In this document: one piece after another, positions 41,140 through 50,230 of the stretch | How positions within the stretch are numbered: the stretch's first letter is position 1 | How the letters are laid out: every line of letters begins with the position of its first letter | Assembly: GCF_013348805.1 (NCBI RefSeq) | Contig: NZ_CP054690.1 | Coordinates: 496,001-560,000 of the forward strand | Length of the DNA stretch: 64,000 bases | Source: Rhodococcus sp. W8901 | GTDB taxonomy: Bacteria; Actinomycetota; Actinomycetes; Mycobacteriales; Mycobacteriaceae | Direction: 5' to 3' | Position numbers and translations under genes: made by a program | The notes under the pieces: model-generated | The model's input: only the letters and a program-made list of their open reading frames with translations | Database searches by the model: none | What the model was told of the DNA's origin: nothing

Positions 41140-41292
41140 GAGGCCACCCCTCCTCGCACCACCCCGAGGATGAGGAAGAGATGATGGCCGAGGCGGCCGT
41201 GCCGGTGGATCAGGCGAGCCGTCGCGACCCGGACGAGGTCGCCGCGGAGTTCCTCGGCGAAATCCTCGGCGCGCGCAAGATCGACGGTTAGG
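41140..41292 (+). repeat. 154-bp direct repeat, right copy (duplicate dnaX 3' end)
   Basis: A 153-base near-identical copy of 38940-39093 with one base deleted. It contains the last 50 codons and stop of dnaX but no gene start. Its TAG stop overlaps the TAA stop of the convergent dioxygenase gene, which is probably the ancestral junction; the insert between the copies arrived later. Confidence 0.9.
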
Positions 41293-41803
41293 CGCCGGAT
41301 ACCGGCGACGTCGACCGTTCGAGCGTGAAGTCGATTGTGGCCCGGTCGATTCCGCCGACGCCGGGTCGGGGGTCGAGGATCGCCTTCGCCGGGGCGTCGT
41401 GGCGGATCCAGGCGTCGCGGCGGAAGTACAGGCGAGTGGTCACGGTGCGCATCCGCGGCGCCTTGACCGTGACGTGCAGGTGCGCCGGTCGCCACGGGTT
41501 CCAGCCCTCGTTCGCGATGAACCAACCGGTCGGGCCGTCAGCCGGAATCTGATAGGGCGCAGGCGTAATCGTCGCAATCGTGAAACAGCCGTCGTCGTCG
41601 GTCGTGACCGTGACGACCGTAGAGGTGCCCGCACGGACCGTCCCGCCGTTGTCGCTGCGACGGACCTGGACGGAGACACCGCGCACACCCCGGCCCGTGT
41701 CGTCGTGGATGCGACCTGTCAGCACGAGTGGGCTGCCGACGGGATGTCTCGCAGGTGAGAAGGCCGTGGTGTGGGGAGCGGGCGAGCGAAGGCGGGTCGG
41801 CAC
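41288..41803 (-). CDS. Short intradiol dioxygenase-like protein
   Basis: A 171-residue protein with the intradiol ring-cleavage fold (PF00775). LVLTGRIHDDTGRGVRGVSVQV opens it. TPAPYQIPADGPTG supplies one iron tyrosine, and WRPAHLHVTV the two iron histidines. It is much shorter than catechol 1,2-dioxygenases (about 280-300), lacking the N-terminal dimer domain. The segment that normally carries the first iron tyrosine (around GxYD) is replaced by RRSDNGGTVRAGTS. Activity is therefore doubtful or altered. It follows an AraC gene on the same strand by 56 bases, a plausible regulator-enzyme pair. Confidence 0.75.
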   Translation of the reverse strand: MPTRLRSPAPHTTAFSPARHPVGSPLVLTGRIHDDTGRGVRGVSVQVRRSDNGGTVRAGTSTVVTVTTDDDGCFTIATITPAPYQIPADGPTGWFIANEGWNPWRPAHLHVTVKAPRMRTVTTRLYFRRDAWIRHDAPAKAILDPRPGVGGIDRATIDFTLERSTSPVSGA

Positions 41804-41859
41804 GGACGTCGGAAGAACACGGGGATCCCTTCGGCTGGATTATGTCGGCGGACAGAGGA

Positions 41860-42819
41860 TCAGGTCGTGCGGAGGGCCGAGGACGGGGAGACGCCGAATC
41901 GGCTGCGGTAGGTGGCCGCGAAGCGGCCGGTGTGGGCGAAGCCCCAGCGCAGGGCCACCGCGGTGACCGTGTCGCCCGGGTCTGCGGCGAGGAGATCGTC
42001 GCGGGCGCGGACGAGGCGGATGTCGTTCAGGTACTGGGTCGGACTCCTGCCCACGTACTGCCGGAACCCTTCCTGTAGTCGGCGCACGCTCACGCCGGCC
42101 TGCTCGGCCATCTCGCCGGCCGTCCACCGGTGGGCGGGGTCGCCGTGCAGGGCGTCGATGACCCGCTTGACGATTCGTGGTCGCGCCGCGACGGCGCCCT
42201 CCGTGCCCTCCGTGCCCTCCGGATCGTCCGGTACGGCCGCGAGGACGAACGCGGTGGTGACGGCGCTGAGCAGTTGGTCCGCGACCAGATCGTTCTGCAG
42301 CAGGCAGTTCGGTCCTTCCATCTGGTCGGACAGCGATTCGACGAACCGCATCCACGTCGTCCCTGCGGGGGCGGACAGGTCCACCTGGCTTGGCAGTGGA
42401 CGATCGGGGCGCGCGAGGATTCGATGCATTTCCCGTTCCAGGTACTCGTGATCGAAACGGACACCGATGATTTCGCACGAGGCAGCCCAGTGAGGGATCC
42501 GGGTGTCGGTGTCGGGTGGGCACACCGTGGCGGTGCCCGGCAGCGACGACACCTCGCGCCCGCCGACGACCGAGTCGAGTCGACCCGACACCGGAATGTT
42601 GACGCCGTAGGCACCGGGGTGATCGGACCGGATCGAGACGTCGGCACCCCAGCCGAGTCGAGCGATGCGGACAGGTCCCTCCCCGGTGCTGCGCGGAAAC
42701 GCGCAGTCGGTGCGGACGGGAGTGCGAGGTGTGAGGGTGTGCGGAAAGTAGGCGTCCGCGACTACTTGCGAGATCTCGTCCCAGTCCCGCGATTCGATCT
42801 TGCCCGACGGCATCGACAT
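41860..42819 (-). CDS. AraC-family transcriptional activator
   Basis: A 319-residue regulator. The N-terminal 200 residues match the AraC-binding-like domain (type 2) common in aromatic-catabolism activators. The C-terminal HTH region contains MAEQAGVSVRRLQEGFRQYVGRSPTQYLNDIRL and VTAVALRWGFAHTGRFAATYRSRFG, both recognition units. A short acidic DPEGTEGTEG linker separates the domains. The gene is upstream of, and co-directional with, the intradiol dioxygenase gene, so this enzyme is the most likely target. Confidence 0.87.
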   Translation of the reverse strand: MSMPSGKIESRDWDEISQVVADAYFPHTLTPRTPVRTDCAFPRSTGEGPVRIARLGWGADVSIRSDHPGAYGVNIPVSGRLDSVVGGREVSSLPGTATVCPPDTDTRIPHWAASCEIIGVRFDHEYLEREMHRILARPDRPLPSQVDLSAPAGTTWMRFVESLSDQMEGPNCLLQNDLVADQLLSAVTTAFVLAAVPDDPEGTEGTEGAVAARPRIVKRVIDALHGDPAHRWTAGEMAEQAGVSVRRLQEGFRQYVGRSPTQYLNDIRLVRARDDLLAADPGDTVTAVALRWGFAHTGRFAATYRSRFGVSPSSALRTT

Positions 42820-43054
42820 CGTTCCGACCTCCCGACTCGCGTTTCGGCTCCGCGTGTCTCAGGTGTATGAGCCAATTGAACGCCGACGGCAGGCGTGCCG
42901 CCAGGGGCGCCGACCGCTCGGTGAGAGGTTCCCGCGCGATCCGGATCGGGTCAGCGCTTTCCGGACTGAGCAAACGAACATTCGACCGGGCGTCGTCGAG
43001 CCGCGGCCGCAGCCGATCGGGACGTTGTCGCAGCTGTTGTCTAGCCTGATCGGC

Positions 43055-43420
43055 ATGCTTGTTGTGACGACGAACGACATTCCCGGCTGGGAGATCCAGC
43101 GCGTGATCGGCGAGGTCTTCGGACTGACCGTCCGGTCCCGCAACATCGGCTCCCAGATCGGCGCCGGCCTCAAGTCGCTGGTGGGTGGTGAGCTCCAGGG
43201 CATGACGAAGAACCTCACCGAGAGCCGCAACGAGGCGATGAGCCGACTGATCAACGAGGCGTCGCAGCGGGGCGGGAACGTGATCGTCGCGATGCGGTTC
43301 GAGACGTCCGACCTCGGCGGCAACTGGTCGGAGATCTGCGCGTACGGCACCGCGGCCTACGCGGTACCCGTCACCGACGCCGCGAGGCAGACGGCAGCCG
43401 AGTTGGGCTATCGAAACTGA
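43055..43420 (+). CDS. YbjQ/UPF0145 family protein
   Basis: A 121-residue protein of the YbjQ family, whose members form pentamers and have been suggested to bind metals. VVTTNDIPGWEIQRVIGEVFGLTVRSRNIG and ESRNEAMSRLINEASQRGGNVIVAMRF are the conserved core. It ends in a YGTAAYAVPV strand, normal for the family. ATG 43055 is selected because the homology starts there. It is a single gene; function is unknown. Confidence 0.88.
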   Translation: MLVVTTNDIPGWEIQRVIGEVFGLTVRSRNIGSQIGAGLKSLVGGELQGMTKNLTESRNEAMSRLINEASQRGGNVIVAMRFETSDLGGNWSEICAYGTAAYAVPVTDAARQTAAELGYRN

Positions 43421-43547
43421 CGCGAGCCGTCGAGTCGAACCGGTTCCCTGTCCCGTCCGCGGGACTGGCTGTCGGGAGTCGACGCCGCACGGTCAATGAC
43501 CGAACGGCGGTCACGCGCGGCGAGGGGCCTGCGGCAAGGACGCGAAA

Positions 43548-43585
43548 GGCCCTGCCCGAGATCGGAATCGAACTCGGGCAGGGCC
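43548..43585 (-). terminator. Terminator of the surface protein gene
   Basis: A perfect 13-bp stem (43548-43560 with 43573-43585; GGCCCTGCCCGAG and its complement) with a 12-base loop lies about 30 bases past the stop of the minus-strand surface protein gene, followed on that strand by TTTCGCG. Confidence 0.7.
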
Positions 43586-43614
43586 GGTCGCGCGCGGGAA
43601 CTGGGTGACCGGGC

Positions 43615-44769
43615 TCAGGCTGTTCCGGTGCGTCGCCGGCGGAGCAGCAGGACGCCGCCTCCGGCCAGGCCCACTGCCGCCGTGATTCCGGCGACGGCCG
43701 GGTTCACGAGGGGGACGGCAGCGGTGTCGGCGGTCGCCATTTCGAGGCAGTCGGCGGTACCGGTGCACGAGGCCGGCACGCCTCCGGGCAGGGCGGACGG
43801 GGCGGCCACGAGGGACACGAGGTTGTGGTCACCCTGCTGCGCATACGTTTTGGTGACCACGCTGTAGACGATGGTCACCGTCTGGCCGGGCTGCAGGGTT
43901 CCGGCAATGCCGAAGGTGTCGACAGAGCCCTGGACTGACAGGGCGGCGTCCGAACTGGTCGGTCCGGAGACGAGGTCCGCGTCGTCGAGCAGGCCCGCGA
44001 GCGCCAGCGCCTGGTCGACCGCGAGCGGTTGGGCGCCGGTGTTGGTGAAGGTGACGGTGTAGTTGACCACCTGGTTGTCGTCCAGCGGGCCCGATGCGTC
44101 GGCAGTGTGCGTCACTTGCAACTCGCTCGGTGCCGCGTCGAGTCGCAGCGAGATGTTGTCGGCGTACGCGTCGAGCGAGCCGTAGGCGGCGGTGAAGACG
44201 AGGTCGACCGTCACAGAGCGGGTGCCGACCGGAACGGGCGCCGAGGCGTCGCGGCGGGCGAATCCCCGTACGCCACCGCGGTCACTGTTGGTCACGGCGG
44301 GCAGCGAGAAAGTGCCCAGGACCGTACCGGACGCGTCCGTGAAGGTGTAGTTGACGCCGACGCGGTCGTTCTGGCCGGCGATCGCGCCCAGGTAGGCCCC
44401 GCCGAGTGCGGTCACCTTTCCGGTGTCGATACTGGCCGCGGACGGCGTCAGGTCGACAACCTGCGTGGCCTTCCTGTTGGCATTACCCGAGACCCCGAAG
44501 TAGCTGGTGCCGCCGTCGAACGTCTTCCCGGTCGCGCCCTTCTCGTTGACGATCGTCGGCTGCAGACCGGTGCTGTAGGCCCTCGACGCGAAGGTGGTGC
44601 CCGTCCATTCGGTGATGCCGTTCTCGGCGTCGCCGTTGACGATCAGCTCACCCGGTTGCGCGGCCAGCGGATCCGCTCCGGCCGGTGCCGCGGCGATTCC
44701 CCAGGTGGTCGCGGTCAGAGCCGCAACCGCCAGACCGGAGACGGTCCTTGCGAACGACGCCATCCTCAT
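43615..44769 (-). CDS. Secreted, C-terminally anchored surface protein
   Basis: A 384-residue exported protein. A signal peptide (cleavage after about residue 32, PAGA-DP) leads to a beta-rich N-terminal domain like carbohydrate-binding modules (LIVNGDAENGITEWTGTTF) and a DUF11/adhesin-like immunoglobulin domain (YTVTFTNTGAQPL). The C-terminus is a tripartite sorting tail: VPLVNPAVAG, a short hydrophobic helix and RRRR. There is no LPXTG. This tail is of the kind processed by exosortases or sortases, and an exosortase is encoded 9 kb away. No enzymatic role is suggested. A good hairpin follows it. Confidence 0.8.
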   Translation of the reverse strand: MRMASFARTVSGLAVAALTATTWGIAAAPAGADPLAAQPGELIVNGDAENGITEWTGTTFASRAYSTGLQPTIVNEKGATGKTFDGGTSYFGVSGNANRKATQVVDLTPSAASIDTGKVTALGGAYLGAIAGQNDRVGVNYTFTDASGTVLGTFSLPAVTNSDRGGVRGFARRDASAPVPVGTRSVTVDLVFTAAYGSLDAYADNISLRLDAAPSELQVTHTADASGPLDDNQVVNYTVTFTNTGAQPLAVDQALALAGLLDDADLVSGPTSSDAALSVQGSVDTFGIAGTLQPGQTVTIVYSVVTKTYAQQGDHNLVSLVAAPSALPGGVPASCTGTADCLEMATADTAAVPLVNPAVAGITAAVGLAGGGVLLLRRRRTGTA

Positions 44770-44956
44770 TCTTGCTCCATTCTCGTGCCGCCTGCAGCGT
44801 CACGGGTCCGCAACAGGTGGGGACTCCCCCCACAGTCAGGTTCGCCCACGAAGTGGCACGGAGACGGTTCGGCGAGATCACTGTGCGGCCTCGCGCGCGG
44901 ACTGTGCGCCATCCCGCACCGCTGCGGGATGGCACGAGCACGCTCCGACGGTCCGG

Positions 44957-46198
44957 CTATCCGACCGATACGGCGATTCGCGTCGAGGATGAGAAGTCAC
45001 CGTCGGGTGCGTAGTCCGGCAACCGCGACCCGGCCCCGACCAGTTCGGCAATCGCGGCGGCGGCGCGCGCGCCGGCGTGCCCGTCGCCGTACGGGTTTCC
45101 GGCGGCCGTCATCGTTCGGTACGCGTCGGCGTCGAGGAATAGCCGCGTCGCCTCGCTGAAGATCGCGTCCGGTCGGGTGCCGACCAGCAGAGCACACCCG
45201 GCGTCGATGGCCTCGGGGCGCTCGGTGGTGTCGCGCAGCACCAGTACGGGTACTCCGAAAGTCGGTGCTTCCTCTTGGATTCCGCCGGAGTCAGTGAGGA
45301 CCAGATGGGCGTGACGGAGCGCGGTTGCCAGGTCGGTGTACTCCAGCGGCTCGGTGAGCAGAATGCGTTCGTGCCCACCCAGGTTCGCGGTCAGTGTCTC
45401 GCGCACCATCGGATTCGGGTGCATCGGGCAGAGAACGACGATGTCGGGCACGGCCTCGACGATCCGTCGCACCGACTTCGCGATCGCGCTCATCGGTGGC
45501 CCCCACGACTCGCGGCGATGCAGCGTCAGCAGAACGAGGCGTCGACCGCCGGCCAACGCGGTCCGCAGGGCGGGGTCGGTGGGCGGGATGTCGCTGGACG
45601 CCACGGTGAGCAGCGCGTCGACGACGGTGTTGCCCGTCACCGTGACCCGATCGGGCACGACACCCTCGTCGAGCAGATTGCGGCGGGCCAGGTTTGTGGG
45701 GCACAGATGCAGCGCCGTCACAGCCGCCGTCATCCGCCGATTACCCTCCTCCGGAAACGGGTTGCCGAGGTCGTGCGAGCGCAGCCCGGCCTCGAGGTGG
45801 ACGACGGGGATGTTCTCGCTGAACGCGGCCAGGGCGGCCGCGGTGGAGCTGGACGTGTCACCGTGGACCACCACCGCGTCGGGGCGTTCGGCGCGGAGCA
45901 CCGCACTCGCGGCGGTGGTGACGCGGCCGGACAGCCGGCCCAGCGGTTGACCCGGCTCCATGAGGTTCAGGTCGTGGTCGGCGGAGATCCCGAACGTGGC
46001 GTGGACCTGGTCGACGAGGCCGGTGTGCTGGCCGGTGACGATGACGGTCGGGTCGAGTGCGGGATGGGCCTCGAGTGCCTTCACCAGGGGTGCACATTTG
46101 ATGGCTTCCGGGCGGGTTCCGTAGATGACCGCGATTCGAGCCGACTGTGACTCGCTGCGCGCGGATTGGTGCGACAATTTGCTGTCCCTTTCGCTCAT
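44957..46198 (-). CDS. wecB: UDP-N-acetylglucosamine 2-epimerase (non-hydrolysing)
   Basis: A 413-residue cytosolic enzyme interconverting UDP-GlcNAc and UDP-ManNAc, feeding surface glycan synthesis. Motifs are IYGTRPEAIKCAPLVKAL, VVHGDTSSSTAAALAAF, the HLEAGLRSHD loop with its catalytic residues, and LTDSGGIQEEAPTFGVPVLVLR near the C-terminus. ATG 46198 (MSERDSKLSH) is preferred to an in-frame earlier start that would add 39 unrelated residues. It is divergent from the LuxR regulator leading the sortase-exosortase cluster, which suggests ManNAc is used in a glycan made by that cluster. Confidence 0.92.
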   Translation of the reverse strand: MSERDSKLSHQSARSESQSARIAVIYGTRPEAIKCAPLVKALEAHPALDPTVIVTGQHTGLVDQVHATFGISADHDLNLMEPGQPLGRLSGRVTTAASAVLRAERPDAVVVHGDTSSSTAAALAAFSENIPVVHLEAGLRSHDLGNPFPEEGNRRMTAAVTALHLCPTNLARRNLLDEGVVPDRVTVTGNTVVDALLTVASSDIPPTDPALRTALAGGRRLVLLTLHRRESWGPPMSAIAKSVRRIVEAVPDIVVLCPMHPNPMVRETLTANLGGHERILLTEPLEYTDLATALRHAHLVLTDSGGIQEEAPTFGVPVLVLRDTTERPEAIDAGCALLVGTRPDAIFSEATRLFLDADAYRTMTAAGNPYGDGHAGARAAAAIAELVGAGSRLPDYAPDGDFSSSTRIAVSVG

Positions 46199-46445
46199 CT
46201 CGATCCGCAGTCCGACTGTCGGATCGGTGCATTCGTCGACAGCCAACCCGACCTCTCGATGCTGTCGGGTCTTGCGGAGCCAGGAGGCGGGGCGCCGCAC
46301 AGATCGGTGCGGCACCCCGCAGTTCCCGCACCGATTCGGTGAAATCCCCGCCGACCCGTGGTTTACGGAGGCGGAGAGCTCTGGTCAAGCGTTAGATATA
46401 GGCGATCACGATCAATATGACTGGGAGAAGGGCGCGACGGCAACG

Positions 46446-49202
46446 ATGAACGACGGCGGATTCCGCAGCCGCACGGCCGAGCCGATCTCCACCCTTCGAC
46501 AGGTTCAGGATGCTTTCGAGGCCGCCGAACTCGGTCTCGGATCTGCGCTCGTGATCACTGGACCCACCGGGTCCGGACGCACTCGTCTGCTGGGCGAGTT
46601 GGTCGTCAATTCCTCCTTCGACACGGTCTCCATCGGCGGCGCGTCGAACGTGTGCGAGCAGGTCGACTACAGCCTGATGGCGTTGCTCGGCCGATCGGGT
46701 CGGCAGCGCGATGCTTCCCGGCGGACGGCGGGGCTCGAGATCCGCAAATCCGCGATCGCCACCCGCGCCGAACATCTGCTCGACGCGATCGCGCGGCATG
46801 CCGATCACGAGGGGCCGTTGGCGATACTCGTCGACGATGCCGACCGCATGGGGGAGGACTGCCAAACGCTCCTCGGGTACGTGGGGCGAAGGCTCGCGAA
46901 TCATCGGGTCGTCCTGGTGCTCGTCAGCGGAGTCGAACCGCCCGAACCGTTCCTGCCCCTGTCTCAAGTCGCAGTGCCCCCGCTCGGGAAGGCCGCTGCA
47001 GTCGCGCTCATGACCGAGGCGCTCGGAAGAACCCCGGCGCCGGCTCTCGTCGATGAGCTGCACCGCATCTCGCGCAGTAATCCGGGTGCGTTGCTGGAAC
47101 TGTGCGAGACGGTCACCGACCGGCAGGTCGACGGAATCGAGTCGATCCGCTATCCGATCGTGGTCAGCGGCTCCCGCGCGTCGCGTTGGATGGAAATCGA
47201 CGACCGTATGACCGAGAACCAGCGGACGATGTTGTCCCTTCTGGCGGTGGCAAAGTCGGTTGCGGTACCGGATCTGCTCGAACTGGCTGCGGACCGGGCA
47301 AGCGCCGACCCCGAACGCGAGTTGGACGGATTACTCTCGCTGCGACAGCTGGAACGGATCGGGGACCGGGTACGGATCGGCAATCAGCTGGACCGGTGGG
47401 CCGTCTACGGGACTGCCACCCCCGGTCGCCGGACGCTCGCGCACACCCTGGTCGACGAGCGTGGGTATCAGAGAGAGCTCGGTAGCGGACGTGACGGCGT
47501 CACGGACGCTTCGGTCCTGCGTCCTGTCGACGCGGAACTCGAGCCGCAGCAGGTCCTGGAGAACGCCGACGCGATGGCCCGCGAGTGGTCGTGTTCTGTC
47601 GCCCTGTCGATTCTGCGTGACGCAATCTCGATGTCGTGCGGCACGAGCGCGAGCGCACTGCGGTTGACCGCCGCGAAGCTCGCGCTCGAACAGGGATTCC
47701 GCAGCGACGCCGAGAGTCTCGCGGACGAGGTGGTGTGGTCGGATGCATGCGTGGCAGACCGTGCCGCGGCCGAACTCGTCAAGATCGAGGCGCGCTATCT
47801 CGCCGATCGGCCGATCAACGTCGAGTCCGTCGTCGATGCAGTGCGCGAGTGTGCCGACGAGGCCCCCGCCGCCGCGATGGACTTGGCAGGGGTCGCGATA
47901 CTCTTTCAGCTCGAGCAGGGCCAGTTCTACGGTGTGTACGAGCTGTACAGGTTGGCGGAGCGTATCCACACCCGCCACCCCGGAAGCCCCTGCGATGCGC
48001 TCACGCTGGCACGCATGAGCCTGGCGCTGGCGCGGGAGAACTCCGAGGAGGCGCAGTCTCTGCACAACGAGGCGGACGCCGTCGAGCCGTTCTCCCGGCG
48101 TGACTTTCGCGGTATCGCCGCCTCGGGAATGTTCCTCACCCGGCTGGGACGGGTCGAGGAGGCCCGGGCACGGTTCGAATGCGCTTCGAATCCGTCCCTG
48201 ACCCCGCTCCAACGGATGTACCTGCTCACGGCGCAGGTCGACTGCGAGATCATTGCGGGAAACCCCGTCGGAGCGAGGAATCTCTGGGAACACGCCGACG
48301 CGATCCTCTCGTCTCACACGCACCTGCGCACGCTGCGGCTCGCTCAGCGCGTGCAGATCCTGGGGTTACAGGGACAGTTCTGTGAGGCCGAACAGATTGC
48401 GGCCCAGTTGCTTTCCGTCAGTGCGTCGGGGGAGATCGACAGCCTGCAGGCGAGGGTGCTCGCCGTGCTGGGCGAGAACGCATTGATGCAGGGTGATGCG
48501 GAACGGGCGATCGCCCTGCTCGAGCAGAGCATCGACCACGTCGACCGGCATGCGTGCATCTGGAAGACGCAACGGTACGTCGACCTCATCGAGGCGCTCG
48601 TGCTTGCCGGCGACCTGCGGGCCGCGGCGCGCATGCTGGACGTGACGACCGAACGGCTGCAGCGGCGCACCCAGACGACTCTGACGTCGGCGATCCTGGC
48701 ACGGGGACGGCTGCTGGTCGCCGAAATCACTGATGCCCGTGAGCTGGTCGAGTTGGCGCTGGGTTCCCGGGACGACAAGGTTCCCGCTCTGGAGCGGGCT
48801 CGTTCCCTGGCGATCTATGCCGACAGGCTGCTCGAGCACGGCAAGGTGACCCAGAGCCGTCAGCGTGCGCGGACGGCCTTCGCGCTGTTCGAGCGCATCG
48901 GCGCCGACGGGTGGATCAGTGGTGGTCGTTGGTCCACCCGCACTGGTATGGAGGCCGCCGCGCCCTCGGCATCCGGTGATCCTCGACTCGGGACGCTGAG
49001 CGACATCGAGCGGCGGGTGGTCCAACTCGTCGTGCAGGGCATGCGCAACCGTGAGATCGCTGCGCAACTGTACGTTTCGCAGCGCATGGTGGAGAAGCAT
49101 CTCACCAGCATCTTCCGCAAACTTGGTATCCGTTCGCGCGCCGAGGTCTTCGCGTTGATCAAGAACGAGCAGCCGGCGTCTGCCTCGAGCATCCCTGTGT
49201 GA
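46446..49202 (+). CDS. Large LuxR-family ATPase regulator (LAL type)
   Basis: A 918-residue signal-transduction regulator. The N-terminal P-loop domain has GPTGSGRT (residues 39-46), where arginine replaces the usual Walker A lysine, and LAILVDDADRM as Walker B. A long helical (TPR-like) middle of over 500 residues follows. The C-terminal LuxR helix-turn-helix reads LSDIERRVVQLVVQGMRNRE and LYVSQRMVEKHLTSIFRKL. ATG 46446 begins the conserved part. It ends 15 bases before the sortase gene, so it heads the operon and probably activates it. Confidence 0.88.
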   Translation: MNDGGFRSRTAEPISTLRQVQDAFEAAELGLGSALVITGPTGSGRTRLLGELVVNSSFDTVSIGGASNVCEQVDYSLMALLGRSGRQRDASRRTAGLEIRKSAIATRAEHLLDAIARHADHEGPLAILVDDADRMGEDCQTLLGYVGRRLANHRVVLVLVSGVEPPEPFLPLSQVAVPPLGKAAAVALMTEALGRTPAPALVDELHRISRSNPGALLELCETVTDRQVDGIESIRYPIVVSGSRASRWMEIDDRMTENQRTMLSLLAVAKSVAVPDLLELAADRASADPERELDGLLSLRQLERIGDRVRIGNQLDRWAVYGTATPGRRTLAHTLVDERGYQRELGSGRDGVTDASVLRPVDAELEPQQVLENADAMAREWSCSVALSILRDAISMSCGTSASALRLTAAKLALEQGFRSDAESLADEVVWSDACVADRAAAELVKIEARYLADRPINVESVVDAVRECADEAPAAAMDLAGVAILFQLEQGQFYGVYELYRLAERIHTRHPGSPCDALTLARMSLALARENSEEAQSLHNEADAVEPFSRRDFRGIAASGMFLTRLGRVEEARARFECASNPSLTPLQRMYLLTAQVDCEIIAGNPVGARNLWEHADAILSSHTHLRTLRLAQRVQILGLQGQFCEAEQIAAQLLSVSASGEIDSLQARVLAVLGENALMQGDAERAIALLEQSIDHVDRHACIWKTQRYVDLIEALVLAGDLRAAARMLDVTTERLQRRTQTTLTSAILARGRLLVAEITDARELVELALGSRDDKVPALERARSLAIYADRLLEHGKVTQSRQRARTAFALFERIGADGWISGGRWSTRTGMEAAAPSASGDPRLGTLSDIERRVVQLVVQGMRNREIAAQLYVSQRMVEKHLTSIFRKLGIRSRAEVFALIKNEQPASASSIPV

Positions 49203-49217
49203 GGTTCCGAATCCCCT

Positions 49218-50072
49218 ATGCCTGGACGACATCGATATTCGCCGTACAGCCCCACGCGGGTGGTCCTGGACGCGCCGGTCACACGCGCGCAACGAATCTA
49301 CCGTGGGGCAGGCGAGGCGCTGCTGACCCTCGCGCTGATCGGGGTCCTGTTCATCGTGTACGAGGTGTACTGGACCGACCTCACCTCCGACCGCAAACAG
49401 CGCACGGCCACAGAGCAGCTCGATCAGCTCTGGTCCGAGCCCGACCGCGAGCGGACTGCGACCGAGTCGGTGTCCGGACCGGTCGGCTTCGCGAAGCTGC
49501 ACATCCCAGCCTTCGGCAACGATTTCCAGCTGACGGTGGTGCAGGGCACATCCGACGCCGAGTTGGAAATCGGGCCGGGGCACTACGAGGGAACCGCGCA
49601 ACCCGGAGAACGGGGCAACTTCGCGCTCGCCGGTCATCGCGTGGGCAAGGGATCCCCGTTCAACGACATCGACCTGCTGAACACCTGTGACGCGGTGGTG
49701 GTGGAAACCCGGACCCATTGGTTCACCTACCGGGTGCTGCCGAGCGCGAGCGAAGCGCTGGACTGGGCGACGAACAGGAAACCTGCCACGTGTTCGGCGG
49801 ATTCGGTCACCGTCACGCCACTGCCGGCGCCCTATCAGCGCGCGGTGGGGCAGCAGGTGGTCGATCCGACGGCTATCGGTGTGATCGCACCGGTGCCGAT
49901 GGACGCGGATTACGCGGAGCCGCCGCAGGACGGAGTCGCGCTGCTGACGCTCACCACCTGTACGCCCCGTTTCTCGGCGACGGATCGGCTGGTCGTGCAG
50001 GCAGTCCTGGTCGACACGGCGGAGAAGGATCCTCTGAATCCTGTTGTTCCCAAGTCCCTCTCGGAAGGATAG
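49218..50072 (+). CDS. srtE: Class E sortase
   Basis: A 284-residue membrane-anchored transpeptidase that joins exported proteins bearing an LAXTG-type signal to the cell wall. One N-terminal helix (LLTLALIGVLFIVYEVYW) anchors it. The catalytic histidine is in NFALAGHRVG, the cysteine in LLTLTTCTPRFS and the arginine in the following SATDRLVV. TLTTC is the class E form of the active-site strand. A 62-residue protein with an LAFTG signal is encoded in the same operon and is its likely substrate. Confidence 0.9.
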   Translation: MPGRHRYSPYSPTRVVLDAPVTRAQRIYRGAGEALLTLALIGVLFIVYEVYWTDLTSDRKQRTATEQLDQLWSEPDRERTATESVSGPVGFAKLHIPAFGNDFQLTVVQGTSDAELEIGPGHYEGTAQPGERGNFALAGHRVGKGSPFNDIDLLNTCDAVVVETRTHWFTYRVLPSASEALDWATNRKPATCSADSVTVTPLPAPYQRAVGQQVVDPTAIGVIAPVPMDADYAEPPQDGVALLTLTTCTPRFSATDRLVVQAVLVDTAEKDPLNPVVPKSLSEG

Positions 50073-50074
50073 TT

Positions 50075-50230
50075 GTGTACGCCTGGATCTGGCGGCATCT
50101 GCCCGGCCCCTGGCCGGCGAAACTGGTCGCCGCGGTGGTGCTCTTCGTCGCGATGGTGGCGTTGCTGATGCTCGTGGTGTTTCCCGTGGTCGAGCCGTTC
50201 GTCCCGTTCACCCGGGTGGCAGTGCTGTGA
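50075..50230 (+). CDS. 51-residue single-pass membrane protein, sortase-associated
   Basis: A very small protein starting at GTG, two bases after the sortase stop, with GGAAGGA upstream. It opens with an aromatic/basic head (YAWIWRHLPGPWPAKL) and continues as one long hydrophobic helix of about 25 residues ending FVPFTRVAVL. Small proteins with this head are found next to class E sortases in related actinobacteria as far as I recall, but I have no functional evidence. It may stabilise the sortase. Its stop overlaps the next gene by four bases (GTGA). Confidence 0.78.
   Translation: MYAWIWRHLPGPWPAKLVAAVVLFVAMVALLMLVVFPVVEPFVPFTRVAVL

Noticed and set aside
38940-41292. Second dnaX-derived gene at the right repeat
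   Set aside because: The repeat has only the gene end without start or ATPase region and carries a one-base deletion.
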